64,000 bases of DNA. Origin: Desulfonema magnum (GTDB taxonomy: Bacteria > Desulfobacterota > Desulfobacteria > Desulfobacterales > 4be13). The notes below the pieces were generated by a model that saw only the letters and a program-made list of their open reading frames with translations, searched no databases and was not told the DNA's origin. Within the stretch, counting starts at the first letter, position 1. The number at the start of each line of letters is the position of its first letter. Position numbers and translations under genes: made by a program. The stretch covers positions 6,779,633 to 6,843,632 of the forward strand of contig NZ_CP061800.1 of NCBI RefSeq assembly GCF_017377395.1. Direction: 5' to 3'. This document shows, in pieces, positions 52,322-61,816 of the stretch.

Positions 52322-53824
52322 ATGACTTATAAAATCGGATTTGCAGGAACTGACGGAAGAACACTTCTCGGTGCATGGGTGACTTCCACGGCAACAAGTG
52401 AAACGCATCAGGATAATTTTCAGGGCGTGGTCTTTCGGGGAATGCCGGCCATGCCGCCATTTGTAAACCTGATGGGATGGCCTGTGGAGTTTATTCCTAC
52501 GGCGGATAATTCCAAAGAGGGCTATGCCGCAGCAATTAAAGCGGCGATTGAAAACGGTTCGGTTGACTGTGTTCTGCCAATGCCTGAAGATTTATTGCTT
52601 GAGGGATTGGTTGACGAACTGGAAAAAGACGGACTGAGTGAGCATGTTATCGGATTTACCCAGGAAGGTTCGTTTGTCGAGGGGGACAAGATTGCCTGCA
52701 AACGGCTTTGTGATGACTACGGCATTCCGGTGGCTGATGAATGGTATGAGGCGGACGCGAGGAATTATGATGAGGTTCTGGGCCATTGTCTGACATTATT
52801 GGATAAATACGGCGGCGCGGTCCTGAAGTATCCTTTCAGCGCCGGCGGAAAAGGTGCCCGTATTATTTTAAATTCCTGGGAAATCAAAGAGATATACGAT
52901 ACTCTCATAAAAGATTATGGCAAAAACTATAAAAAACTTTATGGGAAAAAATCAAAATGGCCCTTGCTTATAGAGGCAAGAATGTCCGGGGCTGAAATAT
53001 CTTTTACCGCACTTGTTGATAAAAACGGCAATTTTCAAATTCTGCCCACAGCGTTGGATTACCCGGAACGGTTTTCAGGGCCGGCAAGCAAAGACAATCC
53101 CATTACCGGCGGCATGTGCAGTATTTCGCCGCATCCCATGGAAACGCCAGAACTGATTCAGAAAGCAGCGGATGATATTTTCAGACCGTTCATCACTGCT
53201 TTGAAAGAAAAGAATATTTTACGACCATGCGTGTTATATCCCGGATGTTTTGTCTCTTTTGACAGCAACATGAAACCCACAAAGATAAGAATGTGTGAGA
53301 TGAATATCCGGCCCGGAGAACCTGAAGCCCAGCCGATTTTCCGTAGAATAAGAAATCTGGGCGCTTTGATCAGAGCCACGATTCAGGGAAATCTGGACCA
53401 GACAGCCCCGGAAATCAGATCAGATCAGATTTCTCTCTGTGTGGCCCTGGTTACCGGACCCGGCGGCCCCCAGGGACAAAAAGGATATCCCTGGTCTTGT
53501 ACCAAAGGAGAACCGCTTGATATGGATCTGGATTATTTGAAAAAGAAAAATATTCAGGTGATCCCCTCGGCCATGAAATACTCAGCGGAGGATAAAACAT
53601 TCAAATCAGACGGCACGCGGGTTGTTTTCCTGAATGTCAACGCGACAGTGAAACCGGATGAGACCAGGGCAATCGTTGCTGAACGGCTTCGCCAGAGGCT
53701 GCTGACCGCGTTTGAAAATGGTAAAATCAGGGTGATTCCCCGTGAGAATCCTGAAGGGAACCGCCTGGATTTACGAAGAGATGTCGGTATTCATTTCCAA
53801 ATTGCTGAAAAATTATTTTTATAA
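52322..53824 (+). CDS. PurD-like ATP-grasp protein
   Basis: The 500-residue protein begins YKIGFAGTDGRTLLGAWV and has ATP-grasp marks: DKIACKRLCDDYGIPVADEW, VLKYPFSAGGKGARIIL, LIEARMSGAEISFTALVD, and EMNIRPGEPEAQPIFRRI with the magnesium-binding Glu and Asn. These resemble phosphoribosylamine-glycine ligase (PurD) in its middle and ISPHPMETPELIQKA part. It is about 75 residues longer than usual PurD, and its N-terminal nucleotide-like domain is unusual. It may be the organism's PurD or a related ligase for another substrate. ATG 52322 is preceded by weak GATGAGC only. Confidence 0.7.
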   Translation: MTYKIGFAGTDGRTLLGAWVTSTATSETHQDNFQGVVFRGMPAMPPFVNLMGWPVEFIPTADNSKEGYAAAIKAAIENGSVDCVLPMPEDLLLEGLVDELEKDGLSEHVIGFTQEGSFVEGDKIACKRLCDDYGIPVADEWYEADARNYDEVLGHCLTLLDKYGGAVLKYPFSAGGKGARIILNSWEIKEIYDTLIKDYGKNYKKLYGKKSKWPLLIEARMSGAEISFTALVDKNGNFQILPTALDYPERFSGPASKDNPITGGMCSISPHPMETPELIQKAADDIFRPFITALKEKNILRPCVLYPGCFVSFDSNMKPTKIRMCEMNIRPGEPEAQPIFRRIRNLGALIRATIQGNLDQTAPEIRSDQISLCVALVTGPGGPQGQKGYPWSCTKGEPLDMDLDYLKKKNIQVIPSAMKYSAEDKTFKSDGTRVVFLNVNATVKPDETRAIVAERLRQRLLTAFENGKIRVIPRENPEGNRLDLRRDVGIHFQIAEKLFL

Positions 53825-53864
53825 GAGAAAAGCGGAAAATTCTCGTTAAGTTTTTACGATCAAA

Positions 53865-53895
53865 GACCTCCGAGGTTTTCAAAACCTCGGAGGTC
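53865..53895. terminator. GACCTCCGAGG hairpin downstream of the PurD-like gene
   Basis: GACCTCCGAGGTTTTCAAAA plus CCTCGGAGGTC is a perfect palindrome 41 bp after the stop, followed by TTATA. The following 53896-54177 stretch is AT-rich without a gene. Confidence 0.7.
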
Positions 53896-54177
53896 TTATA
53901 TCCGAAAATTTATGATCATTCCTTACTTCAGGGTGTTTATCTCAATTTTAAGCAGCGCTTTAATTTATTCAAACTTTAATTAAACACCTAATATAGAAAT
54001 ATTGTAAATCAGGAAAATCCCGATTTTATCAGAAAAATTTCTTAAAGATAAAAAACAGGGGGAACATTTTTCACCACCCATATTTTTATACGCCCTAAAC
54101 AAATTTATACTTGTAAATAATTATGTTTCAGATTAATATTTTCTGAAATTATAGTTTTTCTGATTATAACGAATTTA

Positions 54178-54480
54178 GGAGAGGGCCGACCAAGCCCTGT
54201 AAGGGCGGCATATTTGTAGCAGCTGCTGTGCCCCCATGCCAAGCCCTGTAAGGGCGGCATATTTACAGCAAACCTGCTGTTGCAAATATGTCGCCCCCGA
54301 GGGGCTTTGACAGCCTCCCCTAAATCCGTTATAATCAGTAGTTTTTAAGAAAACGTCTGTCGCTCCGGAGTGCCGAATTTCAAATTTCAAGTTTCAAGTT
54401 TCAAGTTTCAAGTTTCAAGTTTCAAGTTTCAAGTTTCAAGTTTCAAGTTTCAAATTTCGAGTTTCGAGTTTCAAATTTCA
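54178..54480. repeat. GTAAGGGCGGCATATTT repeats and TTTCAAG heptamer array
   Basis: AGCCCTGTAAGGGCGGCATA occurs twice (54195 and 54240) with an inverted TATGTCGCCCCCGAGGGGCT at 54287. 54375-54480 is an array of TTTCAAG/TTTCAAA/TTTCGAG units running into the acsA ribosome site. Confidence 0.88.
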
Positions 54481-54497
54481 AAGGAGAATGACCACAA

Positions 54498-56408
54498 TTG
54501 GCAGATATAAAAAATATGGAAGAATACGAGCGTCTTCACAGACAGTCGCTTGAAGACCCGGATACATTTTGGGCAGAACAGGCAAAAAAATATCTGTCCT
54601 GGGATAAAGCGTGGGATGTTGTACTCCGCTACAACGCTGACGAGGCAAAAATCGAATGGTTTGGCGGGGGGGTCTTAAATGCCGCTTACAACTGTCTTGA
54701 CCGGCATTTGGAAAAGCACAAGAACAAGGTAGCGTATTACTGGGAAGGGGATGCCCCTCATGAAACAAAGGTCTTAACTTATTCAGACCTTTACGATAAA
54801 GTCAATAAACTTGCAGCCGTTCTGAAGGCCAAAGGCATTCGCAAGGGGGACAGGGTCGTCATTTATATGCCCATGATCATCGAACTTCCTGTTGCCATGC
54901 TTGCATGTGCCAGAATAGGCGCTGTGCATACTGTTGTTTTTGTGGGATTCAGCGCAAAGGCCCTTGTAAATCGTATTTGGGACTGCGGTGCAAAGATGGT
55001 GATCACGGTGGATGGCGGATATCGGGCAGGCAGGATCATTCCGCTTAAAAAAAACGTGGATGATGCCCTGAAACACTGTCCGAGCGTGGAAAGTGTTATT
55101 GTGTTCAGCCGCATCGGGCTGAAACTTGATCTGGATGGTTCCCGGGAAATATGGGGGCATGAAGCCATGTCAGATAAGTCCCTTCCCTCTTTTGTACCTC
55201 CTGAACCCATGAATGCCGAAGACCCGCTGTTTATTCTCTACACAAGTGCCAGTACCCGCAGACCTAAAGGGATCGTTCACACCCACGGGGGCTATCTGCT
55301 TTACGCAGCCATGACAACCCGGGTGGTCTTTGATCTGCAAGATAATGAAACATTCTGGTGTACCGCAAACATCGGCTGGATCAGCGGACACACTTACAGC
55401 GTGTATGGCCCTCTGGTCAACGGACTGACGGGCGTGTTGTTTGAGGGGGCACCCTGTTATCCCGATTACGGCCGGTACTGGGAAATTGTGGCGAAATACA
55501 AGGTGAATAAATTTTACACGGCTCCCACCGTGATTCGGATGCTGGCAAAAGAAGATATCCGTTATCTCAAAGAACATGACATATCATCTCTTAAACTTCT
55601 GGGAACAGGCGGTGAACCCCTGGAGCCTGAGACATGGCAATGGTATCACCGTCATGTGGGAAGGGAACAGTGTCCTGTCATAGATACTTATTGGCAGATT
55701 GAAACAGGGGGTCATATTTTTACGCCCCTTCCCGGTGTTGCTCCTGTCAGGCCCGGGTCCTGCTCTTTTCCCTTTTTTGGAATCGATCCTGTAATTCTGG
55801 ATGATACTGGCGAGGAAGCAAAGTATCCGAATCAGGAAGGTGTCCTTTGCATCCGAAAACCATGGCCCGGGATGGCCCGGACAATTTACGGGGATCATGA
55901 ACGCTTCACAGAGTCTTATTTCAGCCAGATACCCGGCATGTATTTTACCGCGGACGGAGCCACAAGGGATGAAGACGGATACTACTGGCTCACCGGCCGC
56001 ATTGATGACGTTATCAACGTATCGGGCCATAGTATTGCCACAGCCGACATCGAGTCAGCCCTGGTGCTTCACGAACAGGTGGCCGAAGCTGCGGTCGTGG
56101 GATGTCCCCATCCCATTAAAGGTCAGGGAATTTACGCCTTTATCACCCTCAGCAAAGACGTTCCCCGCTCTGATGATCTGAAAAAAGAACTCACAGAACT
56201 GGTTCGGACTGAAATCGGACCCATCACCACAATAGATATCATTCAATGGGCAGATGTCCTGCCAAAAACCCGAAGCGGTAAAATTATAAGACACATCCTT
56301 GATAAAATCGCATCAGGAAAGGCAAATGAGCTGGGAGACACTTCCGCCATCATCGAGCCTGCTGTAATCGAAAAACTGATAAAAGAACATGTTTTAATTG
56401 AAAATTAA
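54498..56408 (+). CDS. acsA: Acetyl-CoA synthetase (AMP-forming)
   Basis: A TTG start at 54498, nine bases after AAAGGAG, gives 636 residues beginning ADIKNMEEYERLHRQSLEDP, the usual ACS opening. Core motifs include WTANIGWISGH-type sequence (WCTANIGWISGHTYSVYGPL), TYWQIETGG, TGRIDDVINVSGH and the acetylatable Lys in PKTRSGKIIRHIL. Several normally fixed residues differ. The P-loop-like motif is TSASTRRPKG instead of TSGSTGKPKG, and VSGHSIATADIES replaces VSGHRLGTAEIES. The enzyme makes acetyl-CoA from acetate, ATP and CoA. It heads a probable operon with a GNAT acetyltransferase and an AcuC-like deacetylase. Confidence 0.92.
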   Translation: MADIKNMEEYERLHRQSLEDPDTFWAEQAKKYLSWDKAWDVVLRYNADEAKIEWFGGGVLNAAYNCLDRHLEKHKNKVAYYWEGDAPHETKVLTYSDLYDKVNKLAAVLKAKGIRKGDRVVIYMPMIIELPVAMLACARIGAVHTVVFVGFSAKALVNRIWDCGAKMVITVDGGYRAGRIIPLKKNVDDALKHCPSVESVIVFSRIGLKLDLDGSREIWGHEAMSDKSLPSFVPPEPMNAEDPLFILYTSASTRRPKGIVHTHGGYLLYAAMTTRVVFDLQDNETFWCTANIGWISGHTYSVYGPLVNGLTGVLFEGAPCYPDYGRYWEIVAKYKVNKFYTAPTVIRMLAKEDIRYLKEHDISSLKLLGTGGEPLEPETWQWYHRHVGREQCPVIDTYWQIETGGHIFTPLPGVAPVRPGSCSFPFFGIDPVILDDTGEEAKYPNQEGVLCIRKPWPGMARTIYGDHERFTESYFSQIPGMYFTADGATRDEDGYYWLTGRIDDVINVSGHSIATADIESALVLHEQVAEAAVVGCPHPIKGQGIYAFITLSKDVPRSDDLKKELTELVRTEIGPITTIDIIQWADVLPKTRSGKIIRHILDKIASGKANELGDTSAIIEPAVIEKLIKEHVLIEN

Positions 56409-56436
56409 ATTCTCAATTTAATTGGGGAGCAGACGC

Positions 56437-56919
56437 ATGAGCCTGACTGATAAGAAGGGATATCCTTTTGAGGTAAAGAACTGCCGGCCCGAGGATTATT
56501 CATTCCTTGAGGAAATGTACGATGCTTTTTCTCCAAAGGGCGAGTTTCAGGGGATGCCCCCTCGTGACAAACATGCTCGGACCAAATGGATTCAGAGCCT
56601 GATTGAAATCGGAAAAAACTTCCTGGCCTGGCAGGACGGCAGGGTCGTGGGTCATGTCGCTATTTTGCCTGACTTTGACAAAGCAAATGCAGAATATCTG
56701 ATTTTTCTGATCCAGACTGTCCGGGGCCGGGGGATCGGAAAAGAACTCACGTTAAAGGCGATTGAAGGCATCAGAAACCTCGGACTCAGCTCAGTCTGGC
56801 TGACTGTGGATGCCTATAATTTCAAGGCCACACGGCTCTATAGAAAAATCGGCTTTGAATTTCTTGAAGAATATAGTTCCGCGTCTGAGCGAATGATGGT
56901 CTTGAAACTTGAAACTTGA
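56437..56919 (+). CDS. GNAT-family N-acetyltransferase (AcuA-like role proposed)
   Basis: ATG 56437, with GGGGAGCAGACGC before it, gives 160 residues. The acetyl-CoA-binding motif A is QTVRGRGIGKELTLKAI, followed by the VDAYNFKATRLYRKIGFEF block of GNAT enzymes. It lies 28 bp after acsA and overlaps the start of the deacetylase-like gene. By analogy with acuA in Bacillus acuABC, and with other GNATs that acetylate acetyl-CoA synthetase, it may acetylate the AcsA active-site lysine; this rests only on context. The last residues LKLET are encoded by a short GAAACTT array. Confidence 0.82.
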   Translation: MSLTDKKGYPFEVKNCRPEDYSFLEEMYDAFSPKGEFQGMPPRDKHARTKWIQSLIEIGKNFLAWQDGRVVGHVAILPDFDKANAEYLIFLIQTVRGRGIGKELTLKAIEGIRNLGLSSVWLTVDAYNFKATRLYRKIGFEFLEEYSSASERMMVLKLET

Positions 56920-58000
56920 AACTGGAAATCGGAGATTGAATAATCAGAGGTCAGGTGTCAGGCGTCAGATCGCTGTTGTCAGGGATGACAGATACTTTGA
57001 ACATAAGACTGGCCATATTCATCCTGAGCATCCCAGACGTCTGCAAGCCATTTATCGAATGCTGGACACAGATTTTCCCGGGAACACTCTCATTCATATT
57101 GAGCCTGAACCTGTCCCTCTGGAATATCTGGAACTTATTCACACTCCGGTTTATATTGAAAAAGTCTTAAAAACGGCGGATCATTATTTTACAAGTCTTG
57201 CGCCTGACACTCCTGCCAGTGCAAAGACGTATCTGGCCGCGTGGCTGGCTGTGGGTGGGTGTATTACAGGTTTGGATGCCCTGATTTCAGGGCAGTGTGA
57301 TGTGTGTTTTTCACTGGGACGTCCCCCGGGACATCATGCACTTGCGGATCGGGCCGGAGGGTTTTGTATCTTCAATAATCTCGGGGTGACCGCACGATAT
57401 GCCATGAAGCAACACGGGTTTCAGCGCATTCTGATCATTGACTGGGATATTCATCACGGAAACGGCCTGCATGATTTGTTTTATGAAGAAAAAGAGGTGC
57501 TGTATTTTTCTTCCCACGATACTTTGTTATATCCTTATACTGGTGACTGGGAGGAGACCGGCAGAGGCCAGGGCAAAGGATATACCGTCAATCTCCCTGT
57601 GCCCAGGAAATTGGAGGATAAGGAAATTCTTTATCTGTATCAGAAAATACTTGGCCCGGTTGTCAGGCGATATCAGCCTGAACTGATTCTGGTAAGCGCA
57701 GGGTTTGACGCACATCATAATGACCCCATTGGCAGGTCCCGGCTGACTGAACAGGTATTCGGATGGCTGACCTGCCTGCTTCTTGATCTGAGGGCAGAGA
57801 TCAGCAATCCGCCGCTTCTTTTTACATTGGAAGGGGGATATCATCCGCGATCTCTGGCCCGTTCTGTAAAAGCGGTTTTAAAAGCGCTGACAGAAGATGA
57901 CCATGGGAAAAATTTTTCCGCTGAGAAGACCGGCCGAGTTGAAAAAATAATTAAAAAAGCTCTGAAAATCCATGCAAGGCACAATGTGTGGACAAAGTAA
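56909..58000 (+). CDS. acuC: Histone-deacetylase-family protein (AcuC-like)
   Basis: The product (up to 363 residues) has the class I/II deacetylase motifs: FEHKTGHIHPEHPRRL, FSLGRPPGHHALADRAGGFC (paired His), IIDWDIHHGNG (zinc Asp/His), SAGFDAHHNDPIG (zinc Asp) and LEGGYHPRSLA. It is a zinc hydrolase acting on acetyl-lysine or acetylpolyamines. The true start is unclear because the frame opens in a heptamer array. TTG 56909 overlaps the GNAT gene and TTG 56936 is another choice; the conserved sequence begins at QIAVVRDDRY. Together with acsA and the GNAT gene it fits reversible acetylation of AcsA, as for AcuC in Bacillus. Confidence 0.85.
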   Translation: MKLETGNRRLNNQRSGVRRQIAVVRDDRYFEHKTGHIHPEHPRRLQAIYRMLDTDFPGNTLIHIEPEPVPLEYLELIHTPVYIEKVLKTADHYFTSLAPDTPASAKTYLAAWLAVGGCITGLDALISGQCDVCFSLGRPPGHHALADRAGGFCIFNNLGVTARYAMKQHGFQRILIIDWDIHHGNGLHDLFYEEKEVLYFSSHDTLLYPYTGDWEETGRGQGKGYTVNLPVPRKLEDKEILYLYQKILGPVVRRYQPELILVSAGFDAHHNDPIGRSRLTEQVFGWLTCLLLDLRAEISNPPLLFTLEGGYHPRSLARSVKAVLKALTEDDHGKNFSAEKTGRVEKIIKKALKIHARHNVWTK

Positions 58001-58029
58001 AATTCCTCCGAAAGAAACCCGGCTTTTTC

Positions 58030-58697
58030 TTCTAAGAGCATGTTTGAAAAGTAATTCCGGGCTGTTTTTTGCCACGAAGACACGAAGGCTCACGAAGGCT
58101 CACGAAGTCTCTTTGTGTCACTTTGTGTCTTTGTGGCTCTGAGAGCGTGTCTGAAAAGTAATTCCGAACGCGGCTTTGCGGCTGTTTTTTTGCCACGAAG
58201 ACACGAAGGCACGAAGGCTCACGAAGTCTCTTTGTGTCACTTTGTGTCTTTGTGGCTCTGAGAGCATGTCTGAAAAGTAATTCCGAACGCGGCTTTGCGG
58301 CTGTTTTTTGCCACGAAGACACGAAGGCTCACGAAGGCTCACGAAGTCTCTTTGTGTCACTTTGTGTCTTTGTGGCTCTGAGAGCGTGTCTGAAAAGTAA
58401 TTCCGAACGCGGCTTTGCGGCTGTTTTTTTGCCACGAAGACACGAAGGCACGAAGGCTCACGAAGTCTCTTTGTGTCACTTTGTGTCTTTGTGGCTCTGA
58501 GAGCGTGTCTGAAAAATGACGGACAGACCGGCTTTTAACCGCGAAACACACGAAAAAGAATACGAAACGATACGAAAACAGACGGAAAATTTCCCCGGTT
58601 CCGGTATTTTTCCGTGTGTTCCGTGTGTTTCGCGGTTAAAAAAATCGCCAGGCCCGTTTTCGGGGATATTTGTCATTTTTCAAACACGCTTTAAGAG
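58030..58697. repeat. Four ~119-bp palindromic tandem repeats plus one larger inverted-repeat unit
   Basis: Units start at 58036, 58143, 58262 and 58382 with GAGC(A/G)TGT(C/T)TGAAAAGTAATT. Each carries CCACGAAGACACGAAGG mirrored by CTTTGTGTCTTTGTGG. The last unit (58501-58697) shares the end but has TTAACCGCGAAACACACG mirrored by CGTGTGTTTCGCGGTTAA. The whole block is bounded by TCTAAGAGCATGTTTGAAAA and the complement TTTTTCAAACACGCTTTAAG. No gene is present, though short frames on both strands stay open because of the periodicity. Confidence 0.93.
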
Positions 58698-58977
58698 AAG
58701 GGTCAGTTCATTCTGAAAAACCCGGGTTTCTGGCCGAGGTGGGACACCGCCCATTAAAAATCCCTTTCCCCATATCAAATTCAGTGATTTCATACCTTAA
58801 AATCAGGAATTTCCTGATTGAATTTTTATTCGTTGTATAATAGAAATATTTATATGAGCGGGTTGTACTTAAAGATGAAAGAAAGTCTGAGAATATAACT
58901 GTCCGGGCGATATTACATATTCAGATCATCCGAATATGTTGTTTTTTTTAATCTTTAAACAAGAAAGGAGGCATATT

Positions 58978-59271
58978 ATGAAGGGAGGCATTTTTTTTAC
59001 AGGCACAGGACCCATTGTTATTCTGACCACTTATGAGTCCTTTTCTGATGCTCTTTTTGTTGAGAAGCTGGCTGCTAAAGGGATCAAAAAGTACATCGCC
59101 TATGAGGTCGGTGAGGATGCGGTGAAAGAGAAATACGGAATGCATTTTAAAGTGGTGATGGGCGATCTGCGTCAGAAAGACGATTTGCGGGTTCTTGACT
59201 ACGACGGACACAACATTTTCAATAAATTCTCTTTGAAAGAACTTGGAGAACCGGTTTTCTGCGAACCTTGA
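58978..59271 (+). CDS. Small conserved protein of sulfate reducers, unknown function
   Basis: ATG 58978 follows AAGAAAGGAGGCATATT, a strong ribosome site, giving 97 residues. The sequence MKGGIFFTGTGPIVILTTYE, VEKLAAKGIKKYIAYEVGED, and GDLRQKDDLRVLDYDG looks like a compact alpha/beta protein. I have an impression of similar short proteins in other Desulfobacterota but cannot name a family or function. No signal peptide or membrane helix. Confidence 0.75.
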   Translation: MKGGIFFTGTGPIVILTTYESFSDALFVEKLAAKGIKKYIAYEVGEDAVKEKYGMHFKVVMGDLRQKDDLRVLDYDGHNIFNKFSLKELGEPVFCEP

Positions 59272-59973
59272 AACAGTGACGCACATTTTTTTAGCACCCC
59301 GAGGTGCCAAAAAGTCGCGCAGGGTGAAGCGCAATGCAATCACCGTATCAGCGGCAGCGGAACGTTGATTTACGTCGTGCTTCACTCATCTGTAACTTTT
59401 AAGAAAATGGGTTGTGTACGAAAAAAAAAACGCTGCCCTCTGTTTTCGCACCCCGCATACGCTTTTTTACAATTTGTATGCGAGGGACATCTTCCTCATC
59501 CTGCTGTAGTCAAAAAAATTAAACATCTGTAGTATCACCCTTCCACAAACAACAAAAGCTTCATGATCCTGGCTCACAGGGCTGTGTTGTTTCTGTTGAT
59601 TCCTTGCAATAACAGCGTTAAGCTTCTTTTCTCAAGCAGAAGCTTGACAATAACCAAATTTTTTCATAGTATTCTTTTGGTTACAGAATATAAGTCTCCG
59701 GGAATTGTGTGTAAGAAAAGAATTTTTCCGAATCCCCCAACCCGGATAAACCGGAAACAACAAATTTCAAATAACTCCCAAATTTCAATGTCCAAATTCT
59801 TAGACATGGCTGAAAATCGGGGGCTGTATGTCTCATCACCGATATTTTTAATTTGGGGATTGGAATTTATTTGTAATTTGTAATTTAACTATTGGAATTT
59901 ATCTGCTGTCAGACCAAACAGTCAGAAGAGGTTTTAAGTGTTCCCGCGAAGTTGAAGAACGGAGAAAGTCTTT
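59272..59973. other. Intergenic region without supported gene
   Basis: It contains a CACCCCGAGGTGC palindrome after the small gene and a CAAATTTC-rich stretch near 59756-59900 with period-like spacing. Short plus-strand frames lack ribosome sites and family similarity. Confidence 0.5.
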
Positions 59974-61692
59974 ATGATTAAGGCAAAAATACGCGCACAA
60001 CATACCGATACAAACCTCCGTTCCTATGAACAGACCTGTAAATCGTTTTCCTGGTCTGACGTGAAAAAGATGTTCACATGGCATGGAACCGGCAAAATAA
60101 ATATTGTGCATGAGGCCATTGACCGGTGGGCTGATGATCCGGCCAGACAGGGTCGGACCGCGCTGATATTTGAAAAGGCCGGAGAGGTAAGAACTTACAG
60201 TTATCTTGAACTGAAGAAAATCTCATGCCAATGGGCCAATCTTTTGCTTAAATACGGTTTCAAAACAGGGGACCGGCTTTTCATCTTTCTGCCGTCATGC
60301 CCGGAAGCCTACTTTGTCATGCTGGCCTGTGCGCGTCTGGGGGTTCTGTTTTGCCCTCTTTTTTCAACCCTCAGCTTTGATGAACTGGAAGACCGTCTTG
60401 AAAATGCAGAACCCCGCGGCATCCTGACCCATCCTGATCTTAGCGAAGATCTTCCCTGTGAGGCCATGAAGGGAGTTGAACATATTTTTCTGACACAAGG
60501 GCCTCTGCCTGGCCTGTTCCCCGGAGAAGTCCTGCTCCAAGAGCTGTCTGACAAGATGCCGGCACAGTTTTCTCCCCGATGGTTTCCGGGCAATACTCCC
60601 CTTTATCTCCTTTATACTTCCGGTTCCACAGGCCCCCCGAAAGGTGTTGTCCATGCCCATCATGATATGCTCGGCCATCTGGTAACTGCCAGATTTGTGC
60701 TTGATCTTCGGGAAGAGAGCATTCTTTGGACCGATTGTGAGCCTGCGTGGGTAACCGGTACAGTCTATGGCGCTTTCGGGCCGTGGCTTTGCGGGGCAGC
60801 CTCGGTGGTTCAGGGAGACCCGTTTTCAGCTTCCAACTGGTATCGGACATTGGAAAAACATCAGGTGTCTGTCTGGTACACGACCCCCGGAACCATCAGA
60901 AGGCTTATCGAGGCGGGAGAAGACCTGGCGGGCCGATATGATTTCTCGCATTTGCGTCATATCTCGGCCGTGGGAGACGCCATGGCACCGGAGCTTATCT
61001 ATTGGATAAAAAAAAATCTGAAGCTTTCTCCTCATGATACCTGGTGGATGACTGAAACCGGCATGATCTGTCTGGCAAACTTCCCGTGTATGGATATAAA
61101 GCCAGGGTCCATGGGAAAGCCTGTCCCTGGTATTGAAGCCGCGGTAATTGATGAGAAAGGAAAACCTTTGCCTGACCTGACCATGGGAGAACTGGCGCTG
61201 AAGCTCGGATGGCCTTCCATGATGACGGACATTTGGCAGGATAAAAAACGATATCAGGAATATTTCAGCCCCGAGGGGTGGTTTTTAACCGGAGATATGG
61301 TTATAAAAGATGAAGATGGCTATTTTTATCATCAGGGTCGTATTGATGATCTCATCAAGGCCGGTGTAAAATTGATCGGTCCTTATGAAATTGAGCGGGC
61401 TCTCTACCGGCATCCTGCTGTGGGCGAGGCTGCGGTCATTTCCAGAAGCGCAAAACCAGGGGAGTCCTTTCTGAAGGCATTTATCACTACAAATAAGGGC
61501 TTTTCTCCTTCTGCCCGGCTGAATCGGGAAATCAGAGCGTTTGTAAAAGCCAACCTGTCTTCCGACATCGCACTGAGGGAAATTGCCTTTCTGGAGGAAA
61601 TCCCCAAGACCCGGTCCGGCAAACTGCTTCGCCGGGTTCTGAGAGCCAGGGAACTGGGGCTGCCTGTTGGCGACCCACTGAAAATGAAGTAA
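59974..61692 (+). CDS. Acyl/acetyl-CoA synthetase (AMP-forming)
   Basis: The 572-residue protein has intact adenylate-forming motifs: YTSGSTGPPKGVVHAH (A3), TWWMTETG (A5), GWFLTGDMVIKDEDGYFYHQGRIDD (A7-A8) and PKTRSGKLLRR (catalytic Lys, A10). It resembles short acetyl-CoA synthetases and medium-chain acyl-CoA ligases. The usual ACS tryptophan marks are only partly present, so the acid substrate is uncertain. Unlike AcsA at 54498 its P-loop-like motif is canonical. ATG 59974 is preceded by GGAGAAAGTCTTT. The cyclic-nucleotide-binding gene follows after 124 bp. Confidence 0.88.
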   Translation: MIKAKIRAQHTDTNLRSYEQTCKSFSWSDVKKMFTWHGTGKINIVHEAIDRWADDPARQGRTALIFEKAGEVRTYSYLELKKISCQWANLLLKYGFKTGDRLFIFLPSCPEAYFVMLACARLGVLFCPLFSTLSFDELEDRLENAEPRGILTHPDLSEDLPCEAMKGVEHIFLTQGPLPGLFPGEVLLQELSDKMPAQFSPRWFPGNTPLYLLYTSGSTGPPKGVVHAHHDMLGHLVTARFVLDLREESILWTDCEPAWVTGTVYGAFGPWLCGAASVVQGDPFSASNWYRTLEKHQVSVWYTTPGTIRRLIEAGEDLAGRYDFSHLRHISAVGDAMAPELIYWIKKNLKLSPHDTWWMTETGMICLANFPCMDIKPGSMGKPVPGIEAAVIDEKGKPLPDLTMGELALKLGWPSMMTDIWQDKKRYQEYFSPEGWFLTGDMVIKDEDGYFYHQGRIDDLIKAGVKLIGPYEIERALYRHPAVGEAAVISRSAKPGESFLKAFITTNKGFSPSARLNREIRAFVKANLSSDIALREIAFLEEIPKTRSGKLLRRVLRARELGLPVGDPLKMK

Positions 61693-61816
61693 AAATTAAA
61701 AATTGAGAATTGAGAGTTGAGAATGAAGGGACAATTATCTGCCTTTTGACTTCTCACTTCTTAATTCTCATTTTTCACTTCTCTCTTTCTTCACTTCTAA
61801 ACAAAAGGAGGTTGCG

